A DNA stretch of 64,000 nucleotides from Citrobacter enshiensis (GCF_029338175.1 NZ_CP119862.1:1240001-1304000), one strand, 5' to 3'. Positions 20,464 to 29,992 are shown, counted from the stretch's first letter. A program made the numbers and translations. The notes: a model not told the origin generated them from the letters alone.

Positions 20464-21848
20464 TGCGTCACTTCCTGCGGGTTATTATTGCGATGATGGA
20501 TATCGTCAAGAATTTCGAAAAAACGTTTTTCTGTAATTTCGTATTTTGCCAGTGGGACTAAACTTAAAATGGTGAGGAGGCCGGGAATTAAAGTGAAAAA
20601 TAATCCAATCCACAGTGCGGTTTGTGATGACTGAACGGCATGAGGTACATAGCCAGCCCATGATAAACAGAATCCACCAATGGCACCGCCAATTGCCCCT
20701 GAGAGTTTGGTTTTAAAAATATTGAGTGAAAATACCATCCCTTCAGAGCGGTTGCCGCTTACCCATTCACCGTACTCAACGCAATCTGCAACCATTGAAT
20801 AAAGAGCAATTTGTCCTACACCACCTAAGAAAGGTGCCAGCGCCCCAATGATAAATACCAGTGTGATATTATCCTGGAAGAAAAATAATCCTATACACGA
20901 TAACGACATTAAGAAGCTGCTATAAATTGCGGTGTTCTTTTTGCCAATTTTTGCAGAAACAAAAGGAGAGACGATTGCACCCGCAACCTGAGCGACTTGC
21001 GATACTGTCAAAAATGCAGCGAGGGCCATTTCTGCATTTAAGTTATAAATAAAGAAATATAGCTGGAATGTGCCACGGATAATACCGATAAGCTCCAGCA
21101 TAAACATAGCAATCAGCAGGTAGCGTAATGGTCTGTTTTGTTTTAGTAGCGTCCAGAAACCTTTGAATGTTTGTCTTTCTTTACGTGGTACAGTATATTT
21201 TTCTTTAACGCCAAAAAATGTTATTAACATGCATATGAGGAAGATGGCACTGAAAATTAATGCGACTCCCCACCAACTTCCGACAAATTTCACAAGCCAC
21301 AATGTGGATGCGCTCACTGTCAGAAAACCCAGTGTGGCAATCGTTCTTGGAATAGTGATGACTTTCGTTCGTTCAGTAGGATCTTGCGTGATGGCCGCTG
21401 ATAGTGACCAGTAGGGAATATCAATAATTGCGAAACATATACTCCATAAAATATAGGTTGAATAAGCGTAAACGAGTTTACCGGCTTCAGACAGATCTGG
21501 ACTTAAGAAACAAGCAACGGTAGTTAGAGAAACCAGTATACTTCCGACAAGTATCCATGGGCGAAACTTACCCATTTTAGTATGTGTATTATCGACCAGA
21601 ATACCTAACGCAATATCAGTTGCGCCATCAACCAGTCGGGCCACTAAAAAAAGTAAACCAACAGCTGCGGCTTTTATTCCGAAGCTATCAGTGTAATAAA
21701 GCATTAAATATATGGCAATAAACGCATACATCACGTTAGCGCCATAGCTTCCTAAACCATAAGATATCGCTGTAGTCCACGAAACCCTGTCTCGCGGGTA
21801 ATGTTTTTTTTCTACTGTCGCTTCTGCACTTGCGCTGGTTAACCCCAT
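20460..21848 (-). CDS. GPH-family (MelB-like) sugar:cation symporter
   Basis: An inner-membrane MFS protein of the glycoside-pentoside-hexuronide group, 462 residues with about 12 hydrophobic segments. Typical marks are YGLGSYGANVMYAF in TM1, an acidic residue in VDGATDIALG (the cation/sugar site of MelB-type carriers) and KMGKFRPWIL in the loop after TM2. It is first in the leftward operon and overlaps the alpha-galactosidase gene, so an alpha-galactoside is the likely cargo. The gene is visibly A+T richer than its backbone neighbours, which suggests acquisition. The coupling ion cannot be read from the sequence. Confidence 0.85.
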   Translation of the reverse strand: MGLTSASAEATVEKKHYPRDRVSWTTAISYGLGSYGANVMYAFIAIYLMLYYTDSFGIKAAAVGLLFLVARLVDGATDIALGILVDNTHTKMGKFRPWILVGSILVSLTTVACFLSPDLSEAGKLVYAYSTYILWSICFAIIDIPYWSLSAAITQDPTERTKVITIPRTIATLGFLTVSASTLWLVKFVGSWWGVALIFSAIFLICMLITFFGVKEKYTVPRKERQTFKGFWTLLKQNRPLRYLLIAMFMLELIGIIRGTFQLYFFIYNLNAEMALAAFLTVSQVAQVAGAIVSPFVSAKIGKKNTAIYSSFLMSLSCIGLFFFQDNITLVFIIGALAPFLGGVGQIALYSMVADCVEYGEWVSGNRSEGMVFSLNIFKTKLSGAIGGAIGGFCLSWAGYVPHAVQSSQTALWIGLFFTLIPGLLTILSLVPLAKYEITEKRFFEILDDIHHRNNNPQEVTQ

Positions 21849-22034
21849 TTGAGTATCCCTGAATTGAATAAATGATCGGATATAACGACAATGAACATCA
21901 ACTTTCGGGGGGTAGCGTAGAGCAACAAGCGCAGGCGGACTTTGCGCCGAGATTTATATTTCAGTAAACAAAGATTACTAATCGTCTTTAGCACTGATGG
22001 TGTAAATCCATCGCCATCACCAACGACAATGGGT
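21849..22034 (-). promoter_or_regulatory. Probable promoter/operator region of the alpha-galactoside operon
   Basis: This 186-base gap separates yphH from the symporter gene, which runs the same way. It is A+T rich and holds an inverted repeat AGTAA-N7-TTACT (21963-21979). A related TTACTA/TAGTAA repeat lies upstream of yphH, so both may bind YphH. I could not settle -10 and -35 boxes. No further gene is visible here. Confidence 0.4.
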
Positions 22035-23231
22035 TCACGCTTGTGCCAGTGCGTCTTCGACAAATAAGTAGCCGATACCGGTTATTTGTTGTTGCCGGGT
22101 CAGATTACCAAAACCGATTTGTGTCTGGCGTGTACGAATGGCATCACCGTGATCGAACGGGGTAAAACCGATTTGCTGGTAGATAGTCTGCAACCATTTT
22201 TCACCGAATTCGCAGCTACGACCGTAAAACCAAATTTGGTTAATATTTAGAATATTTAATAAATTATAAAGTGTCAGCCCGATTGCATTCGCTGCTTGTT
22301 CAACCCACTGAACGGTCTGCTTGTCACCCTCGTGCCAGGCGTCAATAAGTCGGCGGATAGAAATGGTCTCCGGATCCAATGCTGACTGTGTTGGCTGCGA
22401 CTTCAGCCATATGCGCGCTTGTTTTTTGAGCGATGAAAGCGATGCCACAGTCTCCAGACAACCATAACGTCCACAGTCGCAGGCAATACCGTCCCTGTCG
22501 AATATGGTATGTCCAATTTGACCGCTACCGTTCAACATGCCGCGATAAATTTGGCCATTGATGACGAAGGACGAGCCAATACCATAATCGACATTGATGA
22601 TACAAAAATCCTGACGATTGCTGTCGTTTTGCCACTTCTCCGCCAGTGTCAGCATAATACAGTCGTTATCTACCCGTACTGAAACGCGCAGTTTCTCTTC
22701 CAGTAGATACTTTATTTCAATCGGTTTTTTCCACGGTGCCTGCGGCATGGTCTGTGATACACCGGTGACTGGATCAACCTGACCATGCACTCCCAGCGCT
22801 AAGTTGATTTGCTTTCCCGGCCAGCATTTTTGTTGTTGTCGCCATAGTGCTTCGATGGCCGCCAGGAGCGCTTCCGGCGTCGGAGCGTTTACTTTGATGT
22901 GGGAAAAGTCGCCAACAGGCGTCATCTGGGCATCAATCAGTTGACTTTCAATGCAGGTAGGGGTGACGTCCATGCAGAGGATCAGTGCGCCATCAATGGG
23001 GATCTGATAATGACCACTGTTAATGCCCCTTGAACTGAGGTTCTCACTGGAGTGGCTGAGTTTACCTTCGCCAACCAGTTCATCAAGAATTTTACTAATG
23101 GCTGGAATGGATAATCCCGTATGCGCGGCAAGTTGGGATTTACTCAAACGTTTGTAGCGCCAGGTCAGCGCCATAATCGCCCGACGATTATGTTGCCTCA
23201 CCGTTTGGTTATTCAGGCCAGCTATTTGCAT
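22035..23231 (-). CDS. yphH: ROK-family transcriptional repressor YphH
   Basis: A 398-residue NagC/Mlc-type regulator. The N-terminal winged helix-turn-helix is seen in SKSQLAAHTGLSIPAISKIL (about 30-50). The ROK sugar-binding domain carries the zinc motif CDCGRYGC. The start MQIAGLNNQTVRQHNRR and the place beside yphG match E. coli YphH as I recall it. It is divergent from yphG and upstream of the symporter operon, so it probably controls both, relieved by a sugar. ROK proteins usually bind a free sugar or a sugar phosphate; which one is unknown. Confidence 0.86.
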   Translation of the reverse strand: MQIAGLNNQTVRQHNRRAIMALTWRYKRLSKSQLAAHTGLSIPAISKILDELVGEGKLSHSSENLSSRGINSGHYQIPIDGALILCMDVTPTCIESQLIDAQMTPVGDFSHIKVNAPTPEALLAAIEALWRQQQKCWPGKQINLALGVHGQVDPVTGVSQTMPQAPWKKPIEIKYLLEEKLRVSVRVDNDCIMLTLAEKWQNDSNRQDFCIINVDYGIGSSFVINGQIYRGMLNGSGQIGHTIFDRDGIACDCGRYGCLETVASLSSLKKQARIWLKSQPTQSALDPETISIRRLIDAWHEGDKQTVQWVEQAANAIGLTLYNLLNILNINQIWFYGRSCEFGEKWLQTIYQQIGFTPFDHGDAIRTRQTQIGFGNLTRQQQITGIGYLFVEDALAQA

Positions 23232-23232
23232 C

Positions 23233-23255
23233 TTACTAAACCTTGTTAATAGTAA
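23233..23255. promoter_or_regulatory. Candidate YphH operator
   Basis: TTACTA and TAGTAA arms around an 11-base spacer lie one base upstream of the yphH start, where a repressor would block its own leader. The divergent interval to yphG (23232-23346) is only 115 bases, so bound protein could affect both directions. Assignment is by position and symmetry only. Confidence 0.4.
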
Positions 23256-23346
23256 TGCGTGAGCATCACATAATTTACCGGAAAATAACTTCTCTACACT
23301 GCCATCCTATCGTATTTCACTGTGTTTTGTTTACTGGAGAATGGTT

Positions 23347-26300
23347 ATGTACGGAGTGGTTAAAGTCTGGCAGGAGACCCTTACGTTGCCGACGTGGACT
23401 GCGGGCAATGAAGACGTAAACCCGATGTTCCTCGAAAAACGCGTTTACCAGGGATCGTCAGGTGCTGTTTATCCCTATGGTGTCATTGATACGCTTACTG
23501 GTGAGCGGGAGATGCGTGAATATCAGGGGATCTGGATGGAGAATGATTTCATTCGCATCCTGCTCTTGCCGGAACTGGGTGGACGAATCCACCGTGCCTG
23601 GGACAAGGTTAATCAGCGGGACTTCGTCTACTACAATGACGTCGTCAAACCTGCGCTGGTTGGGTTGTTGGGGCCATGGATCTCCGGCGGCATTGAGTTC
23701 AACTGGCCGCAGCACCACCGTCCGACCACTTTTATGCCCGTTGACTTTACCATTCAACCGGGTGAACACGGTGAACAAACAGTGTGGATGGGTGAAGTCG
23801 AGCCGATGCGCGGGTTGCAACTAATGGCGGGATTCACGCTCTATCCAGACCGGGCGTTGGTGGAGATTACCGGTAAAGTGTTTAACGGAAATGCCACGCC
23901 GCGTCATTTCCTGTGGTGGGCAAACCCGGCTGTGAAGGGGGGTGATGACCATCAAAGCGTTTTCCCTCCAGACGTCACTGCAGTATTCGATCACGGGAAG
24001 CGTGACGTGTCGGCGTTTCCGATTGCGACCGGCACCTACTACAAAATTGACTACTCTGCGGGCGTGGATATCTCGCGCTATAAAAACGTGCCGGTGCCAA
24101 CCTCCTACATGGCTGAAAAGTCGAACTACGATTTTGTCGGTGCCTGGCATCACGGGGAGAACGGTGGCCTGCTGCACGTTGCGGATCACCATATTTCACC
24201 GGGGAAAAAGCAATGGTCGTGGGGGCACGGTGAATTTGGCCAGGCCTGGGATCGCCAACTGACTGACGAAAACGGCCCTTACATTGAGCTGATGACGGGC
24301 GTTTTTACTGATAATCAGCCGGATTTTACCTGGCTTGCGCCCTATGAAGAGAAGGTGTTTGTGCAGAATTTTCTGCCGTATAGCGAACTCTCTTCTGTGC
24401 AGAACGCCAGCACCCGTCTGCTGATGCGTCTGGAACACAAATCACCGCAGCTGGTGGTGGGACTGTATGCTGTTGCGCCGCTTCATGACGTGCGCGTGGA
24501 GATTCGCGAGGCGGGGAAAATTTTGTGGTCCACTCATGTGACATTGGAGCCGGGGCAAAGTTGGCAGGAAACGTTGGATGAATGCTGGCCGCAGCGCCTG
24601 ACCATGACTGTGTTTGATAGCGACGAACGCATACTGCTGCAATATGAGGAGCATATTCCTGAGGAGACACCGCTTCCGTCCGCCGCAAGTGCACCAAAAC
24701 AACCGCAGGAGTTGGATAACACCGAGGAACTCTATTTTATTGGTCAGCATATTGAGCAGTACAACAACGCCAGTCGTTATGCTGAAGATTATTATCTCCG
24801 GGCAATTGCGTTGGATACAGAGGACTACCGCAACAATGTGGCGCTGGGTCATTTGGCGCTGAACCGTGCCGACTGGACGCTAGCGCAGCGCTGCGCTGAA
24901 GCCGCATTGGCGAGGGCTCACAAGTTAAATAAGAACCCGCGCGACGGGGAGGCAAGTCTGTTGCTGGCTGCAGCACTGGAGCGTCAGGGAGAAGATGCCA
25001 AAGCATGGGATCATTATTACAAGGCGACCTGGAGCGGAAACAGTCGTGATGCGGCATTTTACTCTCTGGCATGCCTGGCGATGAAACGCGGCGATGATGC
25101 CGAGGCGTTGGCAAAAGTGGAGCTAAGCCTGCAGTTCAACGGCAGCAATAATCTGGCGATGGGGCTGAAAGCGCTGGCGATGGCGACCACACACGACACG
25201 CAGTCTGCGCTGAACTATATCGATCAGGCGCTGAAGACTCATCCGCTGAGCTACGCACTGCACTATGCACGCTGGGCCATCAGCCACGATCTTGCGGATC
25301 GTGATGCGCTGCTCAACATTACCGGGCAACGAGGCATTAATGCCAGTATCCTAGCGGGCTGGCTGGTTTCACTCGGCAACAAGCAGGCCGCCCGCGAGTT
25401 ACTGGAGTTGCTCGATAGCCAGGAGACGCTGCCGATGCTTTGGCTGGCTGCGCTGAGTGAAAATCCGCAGCCGTATCTGCAAAATGCGCAGCGTTGCTTC
25501 GCTAACCGGGTGCGTTTCCCCAATACCCTTGATGAAGTGGTGATGTTGCAATCCCTGCAACAAAACGCGTTCGTTAGCTATCTGTTGGGGTGTTTCTGGT
25601 ATAGCAAACGTCGCTATGATGACGCGGTTTCTTGCTGGAAGCATACGCTGGCACAACAGCCTGACTTTGCGCCTGTGCACCGCTTGCTGGGGATCTATGC
25701 ATGGAACAAGCAGCATAATGCGCAGACAGCATGTCAGTATCTGCAATGTGCCGTTGCGTTGGAGCCGGACAACGCACGTTTCTTGTTCGAACTGGATTAC
25801 CTGAATAAGCAGCAGGGGCAAAGCATGGAGGCGCGACTGGCGCTGCTGACGACGCGTCTCCATGTGGCGCTGAAACGCGATGACCTCACCGCCGAATTAC
25901 TGAGCTTGTGGAACGGTCTGGGGCAGTATGAAAACGCGGCAGAGGTACTACACGAACGCGAGTTCCACCCCTGGGAAGGGGGGGAAGGGAAAATCACCGG
26001 TCAGTATCTGCTCAACCAGATCCATCGCGCACTGGATGCCATTCGTGAGGGGCAGTACGCGCATGCCATTGAACTACTCCAGTTGGCGCTGCATTATCCG
26101 CTAAATCTTGCAGAGGGGCGTCTTCCAGGGCAAACCGATAACGATATTTGGTATCTGCTTGGCTATTGTCATCAGTGTCTGGGGGAGATGGTGCTCGCAG
26201 GCAAGGCGCTGGCCCGTGCTATGCATGGCTATTCCACCCTGAGTGCTGGGCGGTACTACAACGACCAGCCAGCGGACTATCTGTTCTGGCAAGGGATGGC

Positions 26301-26613
26301 AATGCGGGCAAGCGGCGAACGTCAGCAGGCGGATACTCACTTCCAGAATTTCCTCGACTGGGTGGAACATCATCGGGACAGAGTGCCGGAAACAGATTTC
26401 TTTGCGGTCTCATTACCGGATCTTGTCGCGTTGGATGCCAGTCCTGCACTGCGACATCAGCAGCACTGCTTGTTTATCGAAGCGTTGGGTTATTTCGGGC
26501 TAGGGAACCGTGAAGCCTGCCAGCGTATGCTGGATATGTTGCTGACACTGAATCCGGCTCATGACAAAGCGCTACTGATGGTACACGTTCTGGCTGGCGA
26601 TATTTTCGACTAA
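23347..26613 (+). CDS. yphG: DUF5107/TPR protein YphG
   Basis: A 1088-residue protein of unknown function. The N-terminal part (about 35-350) is a DUF5107 domain, related in fold to aldose epimerases (HRAWDKVNQRDF, WPQHHRPTTF). From about 460 on, helical repeats read as TPRs (AEDYYLRAIALDTEDYRNNV, RRYDDAVSCWKHTLAQQPDF) and run nearly to the end. There is no signal peptide. I chose ATG 23347 over ATG 23341, because the GGAGA ends at 23340 and gives normal spacing only to the second. It keeps its K-12 neighbours yphH and yphB. A role in sugar recognition or conversion with a protein scaffold is an inference. Confidence 0.85.
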   Translation: MYGVVKVWQETLTLPTWTAGNEDVNPMFLEKRVYQGSSGAVYPYGVIDTLTGEREMREYQGIWMENDFIRILLLPELGGRIHRAWDKVNQRDFVYYNDVVKPALVGLLGPWISGGIEFNWPQHHRPTTFMPVDFTIQPGEHGEQTVWMGEVEPMRGLQLMAGFTLYPDRALVEITGKVFNGNATPRHFLWWANPAVKGGDDHQSVFPPDVTAVFDHGKRDVSAFPIATGTYYKIDYSAGVDISRYKNVPVPTSYMAEKSNYDFVGAWHHGENGGLLHVADHHISPGKKQWSWGHGEFGQAWDRQLTDENGPYIELMTGVFTDNQPDFTWLAPYEEKVFVQNFLPYSELSSVQNASTRLLMRLEHKSPQLVVGLYAVAPLHDVRVEIREAGKILWSTHVTLEPGQSWQETLDECWPQRLTMTVFDSDERILLQYEEHIPEETPLPSAASAPKQPQELDNTEELYFIGQHIEQYNNASRYAEDYYLRAIALDTEDYRNNVALGHLALNRADWTLAQRCAEAALARAHKLNKNPRDGEASLLLAAALERQGEDAKAWDHYYKATWSGNSRDAAFYSLACLAMKRGDDAEALAKVELSLQFNGSNNLAMGLKALAMATTHDTQSALNYIDQALKTHPLSYALHYARWAISHDLADRDALLNITGQRGINASILAGWLVSLGNKQAARELLELLDSQETLPMLWLAALSENPQPYLQNAQRCFANRVRFPNTLDEVVMLQSLQQNAFVSYLLGCFWYSKRRYDDAVSCWKHTLAQQPDFAPVHRLLGIYAWNKQHNAQTACQYLQCAVALEPDNARFLFELDYLNKQQGQSMEARLALLTTRLHVALKRDDLTAELLSLWNGLGQYENAAEVLHEREFHPWEGGEGKITGQYLLNQIHRALDAIREGQYAHAIELLQLALHYPLNLAEGRLPGQTDNDIWYLLGYCHQCLGEMVLAGKALARAMHGYSTLSAGRYYNDQPADYLFWQGMAMRASGERQQADTHFQNFLDWVEHHRDRVPETDFFAVSLPDLVALDASPALRHQQHCLFIEALGYFGLGNREACQRMLDMLLTLNPAHDKALLMVHVLAGDIFD

Positions 26614-26619
26614 CAAACC

Positions 26620-26641
26620 TGCCGGGCGGGGCTGCCCGGCA
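26620..26641 (+). other. Hairpin between yphG and yphB
   Basis: TGCCGGGC (26620-26627) and GCCCGGCA (26634-26641) form a perfect 8-pair GC stem with no T-run. It stands just before the yphB ribosome binding site and may lower yphB expression relative to yphG. Confidence 0.55.
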
Positions 26642-26657
26642 ATATTCCGGAGTGGTC

Positions 26658-27482
26658 GTGAATTTAATCAAGTTACAAAACGAAGCCCTGGAAGCCTGTA
26701 TTGATGTGCAGGGTGGGAAAGTTCATCGCTTACTATCCCGCGATCTGCAGGTTCCTGTGTTACATGAGAATCCATCAGGCGCTCTGTTCCCCATGCTGCC
26801 GGTCGCAAACCGGGTGGCGGATAATCGCTTTAGGTTGCATGACGATGCGGTGATTTTGCCCAATCATAATGCGGATGAACGCTTCTTTCTGCACGGTGAC
26901 GGTTGGCTGAAACGCTGGGATCTCGTCACCGTTGCCGGTGACCGTTGTGTGTTGCGATTGCGAAGTCGGCTGGCATGCGGCTACGACTATCTGGCGGAAC
27001 TTCATTATCAACTTGAAGGTACGACACTCAACGCCTCGCTGACGATAACGCATCTGGGGGAACACCCGATGCTTTACGGCTGCGGATTTCACCCGTTTTT
27101 TGTGTTTGATGCGCAAAGTCGCGTGCAGTTTTCCGCCAGCGGGTATTGGCCGGAAGATGAACAGCACCTGCCGTTGGCGTGGCAGGCGAAAATCCCCGGG
27201 GCTGCGAATTTCGCCCATGCGCAATTTGGCGAGGATGCCTGGTTAAATGTGGGATATTCCGGCTGGAGCGGGAAGGCGGTCATACAACGTGATGTGATGC
27301 GTATCACGCTTTTAGCGCAAACTCCGTGGCTGATGCTTTTCAGAATGTCGGGTGGTGGGTTCCTTTGTCTTGAACCGCAGTCGCATCCGGTCAATGCCCA
27401 TAATATGCCGGGACAGCCGGGGCTGCAGGTCTTGGCGCTGGGTGAGAGCTGTCATTTCGCCATGCAAATCATCGTCGAATAG
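26658..27482 (+). CDS. yphB: Aldose 1-epimerase-like protein YphB
   Basis: A 274-residue GalM-like protein expected to interconvert sugar anomers. The NRVADNRF block binds sugar in the family. Histidines in FFLHGDGW and GFHPFF and a glutamate in CLEPQSHP fit the catalytic His/Glu set. I chose GTG 26658 because GGAG at 26649-26652 is five bases away; GTG 26652 overlaps that site. It follows yphG by 44 bases in the same direction. In this locus it may hasten mutarotation of galactose freed by the alpha-galactosidases, but this is inference. Confidence 0.85.
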   Translation: MNLIKLQNEALEACIDVQGGKVHRLLSRDLQVPVLHENPSGALFPMLPVANRVADNRFRLHDDAVILPNHNADERFFLHGDGWLKRWDLVTVAGDRCVLRLRSRLACGYDYLAELHYQLEGTTLNASLTITHLGEHPMLYGCGFHPFFVFDAQSRVQFSASGYWPEDEQHLPLAWQAKIPGAANFAHAQFGEDAWLNVGYSGWSGKAVIQRDVMRITLLAQTPWLMLFRMSGGGFLCLEPQSHPVNAHNMPGQPGLQVLALGESCHFAMQIIVE

Positions 27483-27571
27483 CGTAAAAACACATGTTAT
27501 ATCACTGTTAATACTCACTTGCGCCAGCCTGCGTTTATCGCCAGACTATCGCCTCCTAACGGGAGGGAATC

Positions 27572-28720
27572 ATGGTTTTGCACTCCACGCGCTGGCTGGC
27601 GCTCGCTTATTTCACCTATTTCTTTAGCTACGGTATTTTTTTACCTTTCTGGAGCGTCTGGCTCAAAGGTCTGGGATTAACGCCTGAAACCATTGGTCTT
27701 CTGCTGGGCGCAGGACTGGTGGCGCGTTTCCTCGGTAGCTTGCTGATTGCCCCCCGCGTGAGCGATCCTTCCCGTCTGATTTCCGCTTTGCGTGTGTTGG
27801 CTTTGCTGACGCTGGTCTTTGCCCTGGCGTTTTGGGCGGGAACACACGTTGCGTGGCTGATGGTGGTGATGGTCGGTTTTAACCTCTTTTTCTCGCCGCT
27901 GGTGCCGTTGACGGATGCGCTGGCAAACACCTGGCAAAAGCAGATAACGATGGACTATGGTCGGGTCAGACTGTGGGGCTCGATTGCGTTTGTGATTGGT
28001 TCCGCGCTGACCGGTAAGCTGGTGAGTCTATTCGACTATCAGGTCATTCTCGCACTACTGAGTCTTGGCGTGGCGTCTATGCTGTTGGGAATGCTGTTGC
28101 GCCCTGGCGTGCTACCGCAAGGGGAAAGCCGCCACCAGGAGAGCGCAGGCTGGCCAGCCTGGCGCACGTTGATAACACAAAGCTGGCGTTTTCTGGCCTG
28201 TGTGAGCCTGCTGCAGGGGGCGCACGCCGCGTATTACGGCTTTAGCGCGATTTACTGGCAGGGGGCGGGGTACTCCGCGTCGGCTGTCGGCTATTTATGG
28301 TCGCTGGGCGTGGTCGCGGAAGTCATCATCTTTGCGCTCAGTAATAAGCTGTTCCGTCGTTTTAGCGCCCGTGATTTGTTACTGCTTTCCACCGTTTGTG
28401 GGGTTGTGCGCTGGGGGTTGATGGGCTGGAGCACCGCGTTGCCGTGGCTGATTGTGGTGCAGATCCTGCACTGCGGAACCTTTACCGTTTGCCACCTGGC
28501 GGCGATGCGCTACATTGCCGCTCGTCAGGGTAGCGAAGTGATCCGCCTGCAGGCCATTTATTCCGCTGTGGCAATGGGCGGGAGTATTGCCATCATGACC
28601 GTCTTTGCCGGGTACCTCTATCAGCATCTGGGGAGCGGCGTGTTCTGGGTGATGGCACTGGTTGCGCTGCCCGCGATAGCCATCCGGCCAAAAGTGGCAG
28701 CGCGCTCGCCAACGCTATGA
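27572..28720 (+). CDS. hcaT: MFS transporter HcaT
   Basis: A 382-residue permease with 12 hydrophobic segments, colinear with E. coli HcaT (FTYFFSYGIFLPFWSVWLKG; FFSPLVPLTDALANTWQKQ). HcaT is a putative 3-phenylpropionate uptake protein. GGGAGGG lies just before the ATG. It overlaps the end of the convergent csiE by six bases. In K-12 the hcaR regulator and hcaEFCBD dioxygenase genes lie next to it; here yphB is the neighbour, so the carrier has no catabolic partner nearby and may serve another substrate. Confidence 0.92.
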   Translation: MVLHSTRWLALAYFTYFFSYGIFLPFWSVWLKGLGLTPETIGLLLGAGLVARFLGSLLIAPRVSDPSRLISALRVLALLTLVFALAFWAGTHVAWLMVVMVGFNLFFSPLVPLTDALANTWQKQITMDYGRVRLWGSIAFVIGSALTGKLVSLFDYQVILALLSLGVASMLLGMLLRPGVLPQGESRHQESAGWPAWRTLITQSWRFLACVSLLQGAHAAYYGFSAIYWQGAGYSASAVGYLWSLGVVAEVIIFALSNKLFRRFSARDLLLLSTVCGVVRWGLMGWSTALPWLIVVQILHCGTFTVCHLAAMRYIAARQGSEVIRLQAIYSAVAMGGSIAIMTVFAGYLYQHLGSGVFWVMALVALPAIAIRPKVAARSPTL

Positions 28721-29992
28721 TTCGAGGATACGGCGGATCTGCTGTTGCTGATGCGCCGTCAACGCCTGCTCGGCATGAATCAGCGGGGGTGAGAAAAGTG
28801 GGAGCGGGGTGGTGTAGGGGGTAACAATCAGCGTCACCCCACGCAGCGAACCCTCTTTTTGAAACGCCAGCATGGGCATGCGTTTAATATTGAGCGGCAG
28901 AAGCGTGAGTTCACGCAGTTGCTGCTCAATGTCTTCCTCGCGGTTTTTGTCATTGCCCGTCAGGAGAACAATTTGTTTTTCGTGCAGATCGTTTTCCTGC
29001 ATCAGCCATGCGCCGAAAATCACCGCGACCAGTCCGGACTCTTCTTCAGAAAACTGTACATTGTATTCCGCTTCAAACCCACTGAGCGCATCGCGGGTGG
29101 TACGCACCAGTCGCGGGTAAAGCTTTGCGAACTCTTCAGGTAACGTATTATCGATACCGATAGCGAACATGCTGCGGTGCAGCGCCTGCGCGAGATGGAT
29201 GTAGAGTTGATCGTGCAACCCTTGTTCATCGCGAAAGCGTGTGTTGCCCTTCTCTCTAAAGCGCAACACGAGTCTGGCGACGGCCAGGCGCAGCTGTCGA
29301 TCCTGCTGATGGTTGTCGCGGATGGGATCAGGGATCCGGATCATTGAAAACAGCAGGGCGATAAACAGCGACTCATTCAGCGGCGCATGTTGCATCACGC
29401 GACGTTGCCAGTGGCGGCCAATCTCCAGGGCGAGTTGATACTCAGCACAGGATTGCGCCCACTGCTGCTGTATCGGGTTAAATTCCGGGGAGATACCGGC
29501 ATGGTGTTGCAGCAGGCAATACTGCAAAAACAGTCGCAGAAACTGGATATCACGGCACTCAAACGGTTTTTGCAACCGCCGCGAGCAGAGATTAATCAGC
29601 GCATGAAGATTCGCGTCATCATATAACGTGCGCGCAATACCTCGCTGTTTAAGCTCGGTTTTCAGCGCATGCGTAAACTGTTGCGAAACAAACGTCGGAC
29701 ACAGTCGTAGACCGCGTCGTAACCACTGTACCAGGCACAGACGTTGATTGAGCGCTGTCCCTTCAATCCGGTAGCGACCGTTTTGGCCAGTGGTGATGGT
29801 GAGCTGATGATAGCGCTGGATTTCCAGACGGGTTTCGGTGATATCCTCACGGACAATCTCATCATCAACGCCATTTAGCGTGCTGAGTGTTTCCGTAGTG
29901 GCATGTTGCCCCGGCTGGAAAAGCGTCAGTAGCACCTGGCAGCGGCGCTGGGGACCGGAAAGTACAGATGGTGTAGTGAGTGTTGGCATCAT
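28715..29992 (-). CDS. csiE: Stationary-phase inducible protein CsiE
   Basis: CsiE is a PRD-type protein of unknown molecular role whose E. coli gene is induced in stationary phase through RpoS and cAMP-CRP. The 425 residues match the E. coli protein over their length (LNQRLCLVQWLRRG, NLCSRRLQKPFECRDI, ESGLVAVIFGAWLMQENDLHEKQI). The N-terminus has an HTH-like part and the middle two helical PRD-like regions. GGGAG stands about ten bases before the double ATG; I chose the first. The neighbouring 29993-30179 holds no gene that I can see. Confidence 0.93.
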   Translation of the reverse strand: MMPTLTTPSVLSGPQRRCQVLLTLFQPGQHATTETLSTLNGVDDEIVREDITETRLEIQRYHQLTITTGQNGRYRIEGTALNQRLCLVQWLRRGLRLCPTFVSQQFTHALKTELKQRGIARTLYDDANLHALINLCSRRLQKPFECRDIQFLRLFLQYCLLQHHAGISPEFNPIQQQWAQSCAEYQLALEIGRHWQRRVMQHAPLNESLFIALLFSMIRIPDPIRDNHQQDRQLRLAVARLVLRFREKGNTRFRDEQGLHDQLYIHLAQALHRSMFAIGIDNTLPEEFAKLYPRLVRTTRDALSGFEAEYNVQFSEEESGLVAVIFGAWLMQENDLHEKQIVLLTGNDKNREEDIEQQLRELTLLPLNIKRMPMLAFQKEGSLRGVTLIVTPYTTPLPLFSPPLIHAEQALTAHQQQQIRRILES

